A stretch of DNA of 50,153 nucleotides, taken from the NCBI GenBank assembly GCA_000697335.1, contig JNEM01008434.1, forward strand, positions 1-50,153, read 5' to 3'. Under the pieces are notes generated by a model, which worked only from the letters and a program-made list of their open reading frames with translations, had not been told where the DNA came from and did not search any database. The position numbers and the translations under genes were made by a program. Origin of the DNA: Conidiobolus incongruus B7586. Lineage: Eukaryota > Entomophthoromycota > Entomophthoromycetes > Entomophthorales > Conidiobolaceae. Below, one piece after another: positions 25,138 through 36,474 of the stretch. Position 1 is the first letter of the stretch; each line of letters starts with the position of its first letter.

Positions 25138-25657
25138 ATTATATATTTGAATATTATTATTAATTGATTAAAATATATTAAATAAAATAAATTCAAATAA
25201 TTATTTTTTATATTCAAAATTTTTTAATATATATTTTTTAAATCATTTAAATTCGAGACTTTTAATGTTTAATACAATTTTATGGGATTTCAAAATTTAA
25301 TTCAATTAAAACAGATTAAAGTTTATAAAATAATAAATTTAATTTAAAGTTAATATTAAAATATAAGAAAAAATAATATATAAATCATATTACATTTTAA
25401 AGTTATTAGCACTTTTTTTAAAAAAAATACAAAATTAATATTGTTTTTATAATTACAATATATTCCTTAATTAATTTAATAATAAATTTACATATTTCAG
25501 TATAATAAATTGCCTTATTGCATTTATCATTAAATTATTTATTACTATTAATCCCATATTTTGAATAATTAAATTGAATATAAATTAAACCCTACAAAAC
25601 TTTTCAAGTCACTTAGCATCGCATTATAAATTTTAATAGATCAATTAACAAAAAACA
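25138..25657. other. Shared upstream region of divergent ICMT and NR2C2AP
   Basis: 520 bases, strongly AT-rich with poly-A/T runs; no distinct element seen. Confidence 0.55.
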
Positions 25658-26294
25658 ATGGATTTAGTTGATAAAGATACCAAAATCAAGTAAATTATAA
25701 TTAAATAAATTATAAAGTATGAATATGCATATATATTATTTATGATAATTTAGAGTTAGCTCCGTATTGAATAAAGATACTAAAAATTTTGGTAAACAGC
25801 ATTTAATTGATGGTAACGAAGAGACCTGTTGGAATTCAGAATCTGTAAATTAAATTAAAATAATTTTTATATTATAAATTAATACTAAGATAATATAATC
25901 ATAATTTGTTATATAGGGATTACCTCAATATATTCACTTACAACTTAGTTCACCATGCAAACTAGATCAAATTAAAATTAATTTTCAAGGGGGTTTCGTT
26001 GGCAAAGTTGGTGAAATTTGGACCAACGGTACCGGGGATTTAGAATTTAAAGAGAATTGCTATTTTGAAGATATTAATAATGAACAGATATCCTTTTTTA
26101 TATAACTTTTATTTATTTAATTTAAATTTATATTATTAGTCATTAAAACTTAATTGTAATTTTACATTTGGAATTTAGGTGAAAATGTTAAAAATGAAGA
26201 GATTACTCAATTAAAATTAGTATTTAAAGAATCTAGCGATTTCTTTGGTAGGATCACTATTTATCATCTTAAATTAGTTGGAAATAAAGTTTAA
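25658..26294 (+). CDS. NR2C2AP: NR2C2AP (TRA16)-like discoidin-fold protein
   Basis: Four exons (25658-25689, 25754-25844, 25917-26087, 26166-26294) give 140 residues; the human protein has 139. Shared segments are VSSVLNKDTKNFGKQHLIDGN, EETCWNSESG, INFQGGF and SSDFFGRITIYHLKLVG, which leave little doubt about orthology. The family has a galactose-binding/F5-8C-type beta-sandwich; in humans it was named for binding the nuclear receptor TR4. Fungi lack that receptor, so the ancestral role must be something else and is unknown. Introns 1 (64 nt) and 2 (72 nt) are GT-AG. Intron 3 has AT-AC ends with a U12-type donor and is listed separately; without removing it the frame stops before the conserved C-terminal block. 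The stop is TAA at 26292-26294. Confidence 0.92.
26088..26165 (+). other. Candidate U12-type AT-AC intron in NR2C2AP
   Basis: The donor reads ATATCCTTT, the textbook minor-spliceosome AT-AC 5' splice site. The 78-nt intron ends TTTTAC and has a branch-site-like AAACTTAAT (U12 consensus TTCCTTRAY) whose branch adenosine would lie about 12 nt before the 3' end, within the usual U12 range. Both junctions fall between codons and restore a reading frame from INNEQ into IWNLGENV and on to the conserved LKLVFKESSDFFGR. The region offers no usable GT donor near the end of exon 3, and AG acceptors inside give an in-frame stop or the wrong frame. This is the only non-GT-AG intron found in the window. 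Confidence 0.85.
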
Positions 26295-26360
26295 TTAGAC
26301 TTTTCTTTTGAATATATTAATATAAAAATATTTTAACAACGATTTATTGGTACAAATCAC

Positions 26361-26807
26361 TTAAAAAGAATAGCATTTGGTAAATAATTTATAATTTGAA
26401 ACCTGCAAATCATTTAGCCTTTTGAATTTCTTTTGCAAAGAATTTACTATTGCCAAAAGGGATTCTCTCGTAAGCAGAAGTTTATGCTTTTGGTCGATTA
26501 GATGGCCTTCATCCTATTGTCTATTTAAATGATTAGTTACTAAACAGAAATTTGATAAGTTTAAATATTTTGATTACTCGTTGAATCCTCCAATAAATCC
26601 TGAAGATAATAAGACTTAATGACATAGCACGGGCCTTGGAGCAAATGGATTAAGTTTTAAAGCTTGACCCACAACCCTTGGGGATGAGCTTTGTGCTTTA
26701 GAAACAACATCATATGTGGGGTAGCAACCTCCAGGAATCTGAGCACATAACTCGTAAACTCGTTTCTGAAATTCGGTTACACCGATTCGTCTTTGAGTTA
26801 ATATAAC
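26361..26807 (-). pseudogene. Decayed O6-alkylguanine-DNA methyltransferase (MGMT/alkyltransferase-like) gene
   Basis: Minus-strand translation gives a clear alkyltransferase domain: VTEFQKRVYELCAQIPGG, then YPTYDVVSKAQ, SSSPRVVGQALKLNPFAP, then VLCH where the active site should read PCHRV, then SSGFIGGFN. After a probable former intron comes DEGHLIDQKHKLLL, the family's C-terminal helix. In intact enzymes the Cys of PCHR takes the alkyl group from damaged guanine. Here the proline is replaced, the arginine codon after CH is TAA (26616-26618), no usable start codon precedes the domain, and the splice phases around the last segment do not agree. A lost 5' exon is possible. This is a host DNA-repair gene that has died. 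A functional copy may exist elsewhere. Confidence 0.8.
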
Positions 26808-28868
26808 TTAACAAAGAGTCAATACCATAACTCAATCATATCGATATATTATAAATAACCCTCTGGAATTTCTAGTTTATAATCCAAAGTCAATGACATC
26901 TTTCACGATCTCCAACAACATAAAATTTCAGAATAATTTTTAATTTGTTGAAGTACGATTTATCAAAAAAAGATTGGTGATTTTACTCTTTTTTATACCC
27001 AAGAAAAGGATAATATATCGCGTTCGGGAATTAACCAATTGAATTGAATTCAATTTTTAATTCACATTAAAAATTTAGTGATAACGATTGATAAATTGTA
27101 AATTTGGTATTAAACGTAGATAGAGTGAAGATTCAAGCGATGGTTTGATTACTTTTGATAATATTAGCTGGTTTATAGTTGAATGAATTCTAAAACTGTA
27201 TGGATAACATGTTTAATTCTAAATCTAATCATGGGGAATTTATATTCAATTAATTCTTAAGCAAAATTTTTGATGATAAAATAAAAAAATTAATAAATGG
27301 AATTTAGCGATTATATCCAAGTAATTTTACAGATTATTGTGACAATTTTAGCTAAAATATTTCAATGATAAATATTATAAAAATTTTGATTATTTATAAC
27401 TAATTGTACTATTTCAATTTAACAATATTAGAGTTACATGGTCAAGAAATCCAAAATATTACCAAACTTTTAAAATAGCAAATGATATTAAATGATTAAT
27501 TTTTGAAAATTATTTCATAAGCGTTTATCTTAAAATGAATCAATTATATTCAGAACTATGATAAAATTTATATATTAGAGTATAATTATGGTTTATCATC
27601 ATACTCCATTAATAATTGTGTTAATTTTTATCATTAATTATTTTAGTAATGAATTGTTAAGGAATTATAGTATTACAAATAATTTTGTTTCTATTAAGTA
27701 TTTAATATATTTAAATAAAAAAATTTTGATTAAATATTAACGAGTTCAAATAATTCAATATAATTTATAAAATTTAAGAAATATTTATTAAAATTGTAAT
27801 TTATTTGAATTATATTTAAATATTAAATAGAATTATTAAATCTCAATTTCTTCATAAATAATCAATACTTTAATATATTAATATATTAATTAATTTTAAA
27901 AAATCTTTTAAATTTTGTAGTTATATTTTTAAAAATAATTGACTTAAAATTTTATATTAAGATTTGGATTGAGTAGTAAAATAATAAAGTATATCAACGA
28001 AATAGCTTATAATATAATATTTTAATACCAATTCTACTCATGATTTTTGAACCAATCATCAATTATAGCTAATAATTTGTCTTTTATGAGATTTCAAAAT
28101 TTAAACAAGAAATAAGAATAAAATTTAAGAAAAAAAAATATTTGAAATATTTCAAAATTAATCAATTGAATATTACTAAAAATCACACCAATAAAACTAC
28201 AAAGCAAATAAATTTATAAATATGACAATGACAATAATAATAATAATAATATTAATATAAGCGATTTCTTTACATATGGTATATAATTTCAATGCTTGAA
28301 TAATTAGTGTGGTTTTACTAGCATTTCCGCTATATTTTAAACTACTTAGCATTTTATGAAACATTGATATACTATCTATTAGAAAAATACTATATAGTAA
28401 TCAGTAAAATATCAATAATTAGTTGATAAATTACATATGTTCTGATAAATCTGAAATTCAGAATCATATGTTTTATATTAATGAAATATGAATATAGCAT
28501 TCTATTCATGTTTCAAATATATTGTCAGCTTAGGTAGTATTTGAAGAGTATATTAATAATATAAAATGAAGAATACTCAATTATATTAGATGATATTGAA
28601 AGCTGATATATATATATATATATGAATTGCAATAATTATTACAAATTTCAAAAATAATTTTTATTTAGTTTCAAAATTGAAAGAAAAAAGAACATATTAA
28701 AAATTTTAATTTATAATTTTAAAATTTTATATTAAATATTAAAATTAATTAAATATTGTTATAAAAATATTTAAAAGTAAAATAAATATAGAAATTTAAA
28801 AATTTAATATTCCGAGTAATGAACTTATAGAGTTTTGTGAATTTTATACTTTCTTGAATTTAGAAAAG

Positions 28869-29545
28869 ATGAGCAACTATGCAGATGTCAAAGGATTAAT
28901 GCAATACCGTAATTGTCCTCAAGAATTGAGGCATTCCACAGCTTTTTTTAATTTTATACTAATATATATTGAAATTATTTTGTAAAGGTATATTAGCTAT
29001 TATTGGTATCTTTGAATAATTTTATTACAATCGGATATAGATTAAATTTGGAGCAATATTTAGCAGAAATTATTGGACTGTTAAATCATTTTACAAATAG
29101 CTAATTGAATAATTGTTCAAAATGCTTACTCATAGTTATGATCTCATATATTCAAATTATTCTAGGCGTTAAGGGATAAGGTAGTGTTTGTAAATAAGGA
29201 GCTGTCAAATTTTAGGCTAATGAATCATTGTTCTTTTTTACAATTATTTCTAGACTCTGAAATTGAGGGTTGACTTCAAATTCAACACTAGTAAAAAGAA
29301 AATAAATAGCAAAATGTGTTCAAAGTAGTGAAATATATAATATTGGAATATAAAGCTCATATAATATTGTACATTAGAGGATTACGAGCATTCTTATAGC
29401 TTAATGCGAAAGCGGTGACACATTTCTTATCTATTTCAGAAAATGGAAAAATTTATTTTGGCGTGCATTGGATAAATTGCCACTTTTCCGAGGATGGTGG
29501 ATGGTAGATATATTAATACAATTCAATATATATAATTCTTTGTAA
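28869..29545 (+). pseudogene. Unrecognised, probably decayed multi-exon gene
   Basis: Several plus-strand open blocks with protein-like composition and higher GC lie in order. The first starts at an ATG at 28869 (MSNYADVKGLMQYRNCPQEL, then a hydrophobic stretch) and could end at a GTAAAG donor. A second lies near 29040-29105 (LNLEQYLAEIIGLLNHF). A third, 29166-29273, is preceded by a good AG acceptor (ALRDKVVFVNKELSNFRLMN). A fourth, 29405-29545, contains FRKWKNLFWRALDKLPLFRG. I cannot join all four with matching splice phases, and stops lie between them, so decay is the simplest reading. The blend of a hydrophobic segment and charged helices could be a membrane protein; no family is recognised. 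Confidence 0.35.
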
Positions 29546-30920
29546 TTATTAAAAGGTTATAATGTTTAAATATGGAGTATTAGTTTGAATCATAGATATT
29601 ATATTGCGTTCGTCATTTTAGTGTATTGAAATAAATTAATTAAAATTAACTTGTAATAATTATGTACTAATATGTCATCACTATTATAACCAATAAAATA
29701 TCAAATTGTTAAGTCACTGTATTTATATGGTTTCAATGGAAAAAAATCATAAATAAGTTTAATTTTAAAAATACTACAAAATTCTTGAAATATCTGGAGG
29801 TACTTAAGCAATCCAATATTACAGAGCATGTTAAATGAGTGGTTTTCAAGTTAATTTTTGCTGCAAGTTAAACCATATCATAAGAGCGTCGAGTTTTTCT
29901 AGAATATCGTTTTTCCAAATGTGATTCAAACTCACACTACAATACTGTCATATGTGAAAAGTAATTTATATGTTCAAAAATTTTAATTTCACATGATTTG
30001 CATAGTAGTAATTTTTAATTAAATGGTTAGATCTTATAAAACTGTCATGGTAATAAAATAAATATATCTATTTATAATAAGGCAATTCCCAAATTGAGAA
30101 CGAAATATTGGTTATATTATCTAAAATTACTCTCTGTATTTGTAAATATACCTATATTTGTTATATATTTATTATTAATTTTGAAATTTATATTAAATAA
30201 TTGAAAAATTTACTAATATTAAAAGTAAACTGCATAATAAAAAATTTGATATTAATATTTATTCATATTAGAATTATTAATCAAAATAAATTTGATTTGA
30301 GTATAATCAATCATAATTATTAAAAATAATAATTAACAAATCTATACTATAAGCACATACTTACCAAGTAAACCTCAAGATAATTACTTTTAATATCATG
30401 ATACTCCCCTTTTAGCAAGAGCACAATCACTCTGTCTCAAATTCAAGTATTGATGTATATTTATCCGACAAACTTCTTTTGCTAATATTTTTTAAAAAAA
30501 TTGCCCATTTACTAATACTAAACAAGTTTAATTTTATTGTAGTTATAAAATTATTAAATCAGATTAATTGTTAAAATAATAAAATTATTGGGACTATTAT
30601 AAATAGAAATTATATTTATATGGGAATTTTTTTTAAAAAAATTATTATTTCAGCTATCTCCGATTAAATAAAAAAATTCAAAAATAAAATGGATAACATT
30701 TAAAATGAAATATTATTTTAAAATATTTAAATTTCTTTTTTAAAAAAAATTCTTATTAATATATTAGAATAAATCATAAATATTTATTCAGAATTAAATA
30801 TAAATTTATTATAAAAAGAAGTATATACCTTAATAATAAAATATTTTAATCTATACTAAATTTAAATTTTATTTTATAAAGTATAGATTTAATGTCAAAT
30901 TTCGTAATAAAGAAAATTCA

Positions 30921-30935
30921 AAGGGGGGCGCGGGG
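30921..30935. other. Isolated G-rich block
   Basis: A run of six Gs and a run of four Gs separated by CGC stand out in DNA otherwise nearly free of G/C. The core AAGGGGG resembles a stress-response-type element (AGGGG) but no start codon lies within 900 bases. Function unknown. Confidence 0.3.
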
Positions 30936-31235
30936 AAATAAATGCATAAGAATGTCAATTTACAATTGAGTTAGCCGAATTTGGATTCGATACCTTTTTT
31001 TCCTTTTTTTTAGAATGATGCCATGATTTCAACACCAAGATTCATTAATTTATGAATATTTTTTATATATATTAAAAAAATTATGATAATTAATATTTGG
31101 AATATACCTTCTAATATTGAAGCCATTGCTATCTTACCATTTATTTTACATTTCTATTTTTATGGTTTAAATTCCACTTTTATAATAAAATTTTGAAAAA
31201 TTAAAAAATATTAAAAAAATTATTTCATTATTAGT

Positions 31236-31238
<3 letters not shown>

Positions 31239-31267
<29 letters not shown>
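31239..31267. repeat. (AT)n microsatellite
   Basis: An uninterrupted AT run of about fourteen units, the longest in the window, 690 bases upstream of the kinase start. Confidence 0.9.
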
Positions 31268-31269
<2 letters not shown>

Positions 31270-31751
31270 AATATTTTTAGTAATTAAAAGAATAGTATAT
31301 AGTAAAGATTTAAAAAATTTTCTACTAAAATTTCAAACTCAGTGTTGATAACTTTTGAAACAAGACTAAAACTAAACCTAAATAGGGATAATACAAAATA
31401 TTTTCCTAATTATATTAACATCAGTTAGATGATGTGGCTTCATGCTTGAACTATGACTAAAGCAACATATTGAATTACGAATTATTTGATTCGACAATCA
31501 TTATTGATATGTTTATTAGATATGATTTCTTCCGAGTGAGTTAAGCTAAACTAGTTAGATAGATAAAAAGGAAGGAAGGATTTCTAGCTATTCGGACGTT
31601 AATTGAATTTGACAAAAAGGTGGAGTAATCAAAGTAATTATTTGGATTATACAATTTCATTAATGAGTTTTAAAATATCAAGGCACAATTGGTGGGAAAA
31701 TAATCTGTCCTGATAAATTAAAGTATCCACCTTAATAAAATTGATTGAGAG

Positions 31752-31760
31752 TATAAATAG
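31752..31760 (+). promoter_or_regulatory. TATA box of the kinase-like gene
   Basis: TATAAATAG, a good TATA match, 165 nt upstream of the ATG at 31925. It is followed by a GC-richer leader around 31790-31860, consistent with a 5' untranslated region. Confidence 0.5.
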
Positions 31761-31924
31761 CCTATTGGAATGAACTCATAAAAACTTGATTTCTCGCTAT
31801 CTCATTTAATGGTTGTCATCCCTTCTTCACTTACATCGCCGCTTTCTTGCTCAATTTAATTTATTAAGATAAATTTATTATTTTTATCTTTATTTCACTA
31901 TAGCATATTTTATTTAATAATTCA

Positions 31925-33040
31925 ATGGCTGAAACCGCTCCATTTCACCCGATTCTCAAGCCTAAATTCCCTTATCATCTGTTAGCTCACCCAGTTGATC
32001 TTATCATTAATTATCCTCATCTTGTCACTCCTTCACCACTACCTAAGGGCGCTCATAGTACTTACAGCTTATCACACAACCAATGCACTCAACCACCATC
32101 AATTCCAATAAGCGTTCCCTCCACCAATATGATGCAAGCAATTGAAAAGATTCAAACTCCCTTGCAACAGAAATACCAAAGCATTAAAATCAAACTTATT
32201 ACTGCTGGAGGGCCTCAAATATTTTTAGTAGAGAGGAAACAAGATTTAAAATTAATGGGCGCTAAAGAGTTTGAAGATATTTCATCAGAACATAGTCAGA
32301 GCACGCAGGATTATATTAAACAAGTGCTAAAAGAGTTTTCCCTATCGAAATCCATGAAGCATCCCAATTTACTTAATATTTACGACGTATGCAGAATTGG
32401 ACCGATGAAGTTCGTTGGTATTATTGACTATTGTCCCAAATCTTTGCTCACACTAGTTAATTATTCATCCCTTAATTCCAAACAAATTATTAGATATATG
32501 GAACAATTATGCAGCGGCCTGCTGTATCTGCATAACGAGATGGAGTTGGCTCATACCAATCTCAAACTAGAGAACATTATGGTGGATAGGAACGGCACGC
32601 TAAAGATATCTGAATTTAGTTTCGTCCAATCACTGGCCGAAAAATCCACTGTTGACTTTTTCAGTAACCATTTCTCTTATCTCAACAAACATCAAATCGA
32701 TTTAGAAAGGAAGATTTTGCGAGGTTCTGAGCCCTATTTAGCACCTGAACAATTCGATTTGAAAGATTCTAAACTAACAAAAGTTCTTCCGCAGTTTTGG
32801 ATTCAAGGAGATACTTGGAGTTTGGGGATTATTTACATTCAGCTGTGCTCTGGAGGCTATTTACCCTGGGAAGTTGCTAAAATTGAAGATGATCAATATC
32901 GCTATTACTATGAAACTGGTTCTCATTATTTGGACGAATTAGTCAAATTTAAGGGTAACCCAATCATTGCTTCTGCACTTCTGAGTATTGAGCCGATAAA
33001 TCGTCCTAGATTAAAGAGTTTATTAGAAGCTTTACGCTAA
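31925..33040 (+). CDS. Hal4/Sat4-like protein kinase lacking catalytic aspartates (likely pseudokinase)
   Basis: A single exon of 371 residues. About 85 residues of Pro/Ser/His-rich N-terminal region precede a kinase fold of the fungal Hal4/Sat4/Npr1 type. Lys114 in MGAKEF fits the beta-3 lysine, Glu137 in VLKEFSLSKSMKHPNLL fits the alpha-C glutamate, and YLAPEQF (271-277) and GDTWSLGIIY (295-304) are intact. However, the catalytic loop reads HTNLKLEN (210-217) where HRDLKxxN is expected, and the DFG position reads EFS (230-232). The glycine-rich loop is also poor. Both aspartates that handle catalysis and magnesium are therefore missing, while the scaffold is well kept and the frame is clean. 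In yeast Hal4 kinases regulate potassium and nutrient transporters; here a scaffold or allosteric role is inferred. A TATA box is at 31752-31760. Confidence 0.9.
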   Translation: MAETAPFHPILKPKFPYHLLAHPVDLIINYPHLVTPSPLPKGAHSTYSLSHNQCTQPPSIPISVPSTNMMQAIEKIQTPLQQKYQSIKIKLITAGGPQIFLVERKQDLKLMGAKEFEDISSEHSQSTQDYIKQVLKEFSLSKSMKHPNLLNIYDVCRIGPMKFVGIIDYCPKSLLTLVNYSSLNSKQIIRYMEQLCSGLLYLHNEMELAHTNLKLENIMVDRNGTLKISEFSFVQSLAEKSTVDFFSNHFSYLNKHQIDLERKILRGSEPYLAPEQFDLKDSKLTKVLPQFWIQGDTWSLGIIYIQLCSGGYLPWEVAKIEDDQYRYYYETGSHYLDELVKFKGNPIIASALLSIEPINRPRLKSLLEALR

Positions 33041-33169
33041 CATTATTTAATATATATATATATATATCTATTACCAATGTATTTATAATAAAAAAATTCA
33101 ATAAATCATTAATCTAATATATTATTTATTTTTTTATCATAATTTTTTATATAAAAATTTTTCAGATAT

Positions 33170-33192
33170 ATTATTATTATTATTATTATTAT
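33170..33192. repeat. (ATT)n microsatellite
   Basis: About seven to eight consecutive ATT units. Confidence 0.85.
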
Positions 33193-33482
33193 ATTTTACA
33201 TAAATTTTTATGTGATTATTAAATTATAATTTTTTTATTAATAATTAATTAAATAATTATCAATAATACTAAAGTTAGGATGATAATCATTACATATTTT
33301 ATTAACAATAGAATACAATACATGTTGATATGATCACTATATTGGGTTAGTAATTAATTATTTTTTTTCATTAATTTAATTCTTATTTTTTTTTGTAATT
33401 TTAAAGAGTAAGTCTCAACAATTGTTAAACTAATCTTTAATAGAGGTTCTTGTATCCTTAAGTCTTTTAAATTTCATAATTA

Positions 33483-33510
33483 ATTATATTATATTATATT
33501 ATATTATATT
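33483..33510. repeat. (TTATA)n tandem repeat
   Basis: Five or more tandem pentanucleotide units of TTATA register, the only pentanucleotide array noticed in the window. Confidence 0.8.
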
Positions 33511-36474
33511 GAACTTAATAATTTAATATAATCATTTTTTTATATATTTAGTATTTTAAAAAAATAATTCTATTTTTATCATATTTATTCAATTTTTTTT
33601 TCTAACTTTTGAAATTTGTTTTTAAATTTAATATTTAAATAGGTTTATTAATAAATAATAATTAATAATGGATCCTTATATTAAGTTTATGCATTGTATT
33701 TTAACTAATTAATCATTATCAAAAAAATTTTAAATTAAATTTACAACTTATATTCTTTTTAATTTTAAGTATTAAACTAATCTTGAATTAAATCATTAGA
33801 TATGTACAAAATAGTGACTGAATGTTGGGCCTAATTCATAGATGTATTTTTCTGTTAAAAATAATATTAATAGAAAGAAATTGGCTTAGAGATACCATTT
33901 TTAATTCGAATCTTAATTTTTTAGTATTAGAAATAATCTCATACTACTATTATACTATACATGTAAATATATTAAATTTTTTATAAATGAAGTATATACA
34001 TAAACATAATCTGCTAATAAATTTATTTTAATACAATTTAAGTAATCTCAGTTTTGCGAATACCTAATAATGATCTTATTGTATTAATAGATAAATTACC
34101 TCTCAAACAGATTTTTTTTTCAATTTAACTGGCTTGGCGCTATTTTTTTAATTTAATATTTTACAAGTCACATTTTTCACCTATGATGTATTTATAATGC
34201 AATATGGATAATATTTGTTTAGTTTTATAATTTGATGTTAATATTTATTTAATTTTTTTTTCAAATGAATGCAAATAATAATGAAAAATGTGTGTAAATT
34301 TAAGGATTTTGAATATTACATTTAAATAAGTAAATTATTTTAAAATCTGGATTTATCATTTAGTTAAGATAAATATTAATATAGTATTCAACATAAATAT
34401 ATAATAAAAACAACAATATTATATATTGAATAACATATTATATAGATAGAGAAGCATTAAATATTGATTATTTCAACAATTTCAAATCCAATGAAAGATC
34501 AAAAAACAGCTAATCTATGTCTATAGCATATTAATAATATTTTTAATATCTCAAAAATAAAAAAATCTAAATATTAAGATTATTACGATTAGCTATAGCA
34601 CTGAAATTTGCCAAATTACAGATAGCGTATTAAATTAAACACAACTTTAAATTTAACAAATTGATTACAAATTTATATATTATTAAGTTGAGGTGAATAT
34701 AGTTATTTTCATTTATAGAATTTCAAAGATGAATGTTTAATTGAACTAATATATAACAAAAATCAAAGCCTTAATCTCAAAAATCTATGAAATCTATTTT
34801 AGTATTGTGAAAAATAGTGATTTATTAGAGATAACCATTTTCGAATATAAGACATATATAGATATATTGATGAGTTTAATAAAATGGATTTATAATAATA
34901 TCAAAATTACAAAAATGTAATATTATTTCAGTAATTATCATTGAATTAATGATAATAAAATCAATATATTTTGCATTTATAATACTGATATAGAATTATA
35001 AACCGTCAAATTTAAGATTTATAAATAAAAATTAAAAAATTTTTAATTTAAAATTTTGTTAATTTAATATTATTAATAATATTTAACAAAAAAATTAATA
35101 ATTTGATAATATATTTACGGATTTTAAAAATTCACCACTTAATTTAATCACATTAGTTCAATTGTAATAAAACTATGTTTAATACAAATAGTCTTCCAAC
35201 TAAAAAAATAATTTTTGGAACATGTAAGTTGTTTTAATATATATTAGATTATTATATATATAATATAATATAACTAGCATTATGGTTATGAAATTTTAAT
35301 ATTCCGTATGTCTCAATAATTTGGACTTTTCAAAGAATTTGAGAAAAAAATTGAATCCTGCAATTAACAGGAATATATTTTATTATAAATCAATATGATA
35401 AAAATTATACTTGATTATATTTAAAAAGAATTGTGATTGAGAAAACATCATATATTTAATGATGATAAATAGTAGTTTCATTTAAATATTGCTACATATT
35501 GGCGTCTCAAAAACATTAATATTTTTCAATAAAATGAATATATTTGTCTTTAATAGCATAATTTAAATTTAACTTTAATATTACTATCGGCGAAAATATT
35601 ACTATGATCTCAACAAAAATTATAGAATAATATCTAATATTTGGAATTTCAAATACTAATGGTGTTTTTAATTATAATATTTGAATATATTCTGAACATA
35701 CTATTATGCAATAATTCAACATATTATTCTTTATTTGAAAATTATTTTCAAGATTTTATTCAAGTTTTTATTCTAATGATTTTATATTATAAAATTTACT
35801 GATTCACTTTTTATACTATTATGCATAAAAATGAAAAATGAACTAAATCATCTATTTTTGAGTATCAAACATTATAATAATGAAATATTTTATTAAATTT
35901 ATTAAAGTTATATTTCTTAAATCTTCATTTATATTAGTGAATATATTTAAAATTTTTAATATAAATTTTCATTATTAGAAAGTTTCTAAGGCTAAAAAAT
36001 AGATGATTTAGTTTATTTAGCATTTTTATGCATAATAGTATTTTGTTAATCAGTGTTTGGTATCCAAGATATAAAGTAGATTAAAAACAAATATACTATT
36101 ATTAATCATTGTAACTTTTGATATATTCTAATATTCTAAAGAAATATTTAATTTAATAACAAAAACTTAATTTTTCTAATTTCAATATGCAAAAAAAATT
36201 CAAAATAATCTTTAAATATTGAATTATCACTATTTTTTGGAAATTACTTCAGCATAATTCCTAAATGTACTAACCATTTAAAGAATATGGAATATAAGAA
36301 AATTTCATTAATCCCCCCTTTTTTTATAATCAGTATTAGCATTTTTTAATTTTTGATAATTTTAAAATATTAGATTAAATATTTATATTTTTTTCAAAAT
36401 TCTTAATCAAAAAAATTTTTTTCTGCACTGAATTCAGAAATTCAATACCCTATATTATCTCTTTATATTGTCAC

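Larger units (their letters stand above)
26295..31924. other. AT-rich desert with gene relics between NR2C2AP and the kinase
   Basis: About 5.6 kb. It holds an MGMT pseudogene (26361-26807) and an unrecognised decayed gene (28869-29545), both listed. A shorter stretch near 27080-27190 reads coding-like on the plus strand. An isolated G-rich block lies at 30921-30935, and a long TA microsatellite at 31239-31267. The interval 27500-28850 is near-featureless AT sequence. The last ~180 bases are the kinase promoter and 5' leader. Confidence 0.6.

Noticed and set aside
26100-26180. GT-AG or AT-AG alternatives for NR2C2AP intron 3
   Set aside because: No GT donor exists near the end of exon 3, and the AG at 26138-26139 or 26173-26175 gives a stop or the wrong frame for the conserved C-terminal block.
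30940-31000. tRNA gene suggested by GGATTCGATACC followed by a T run
   Set aside because: No matching A box, acceptor stem or anticodon arm could be built upstream on either strand.
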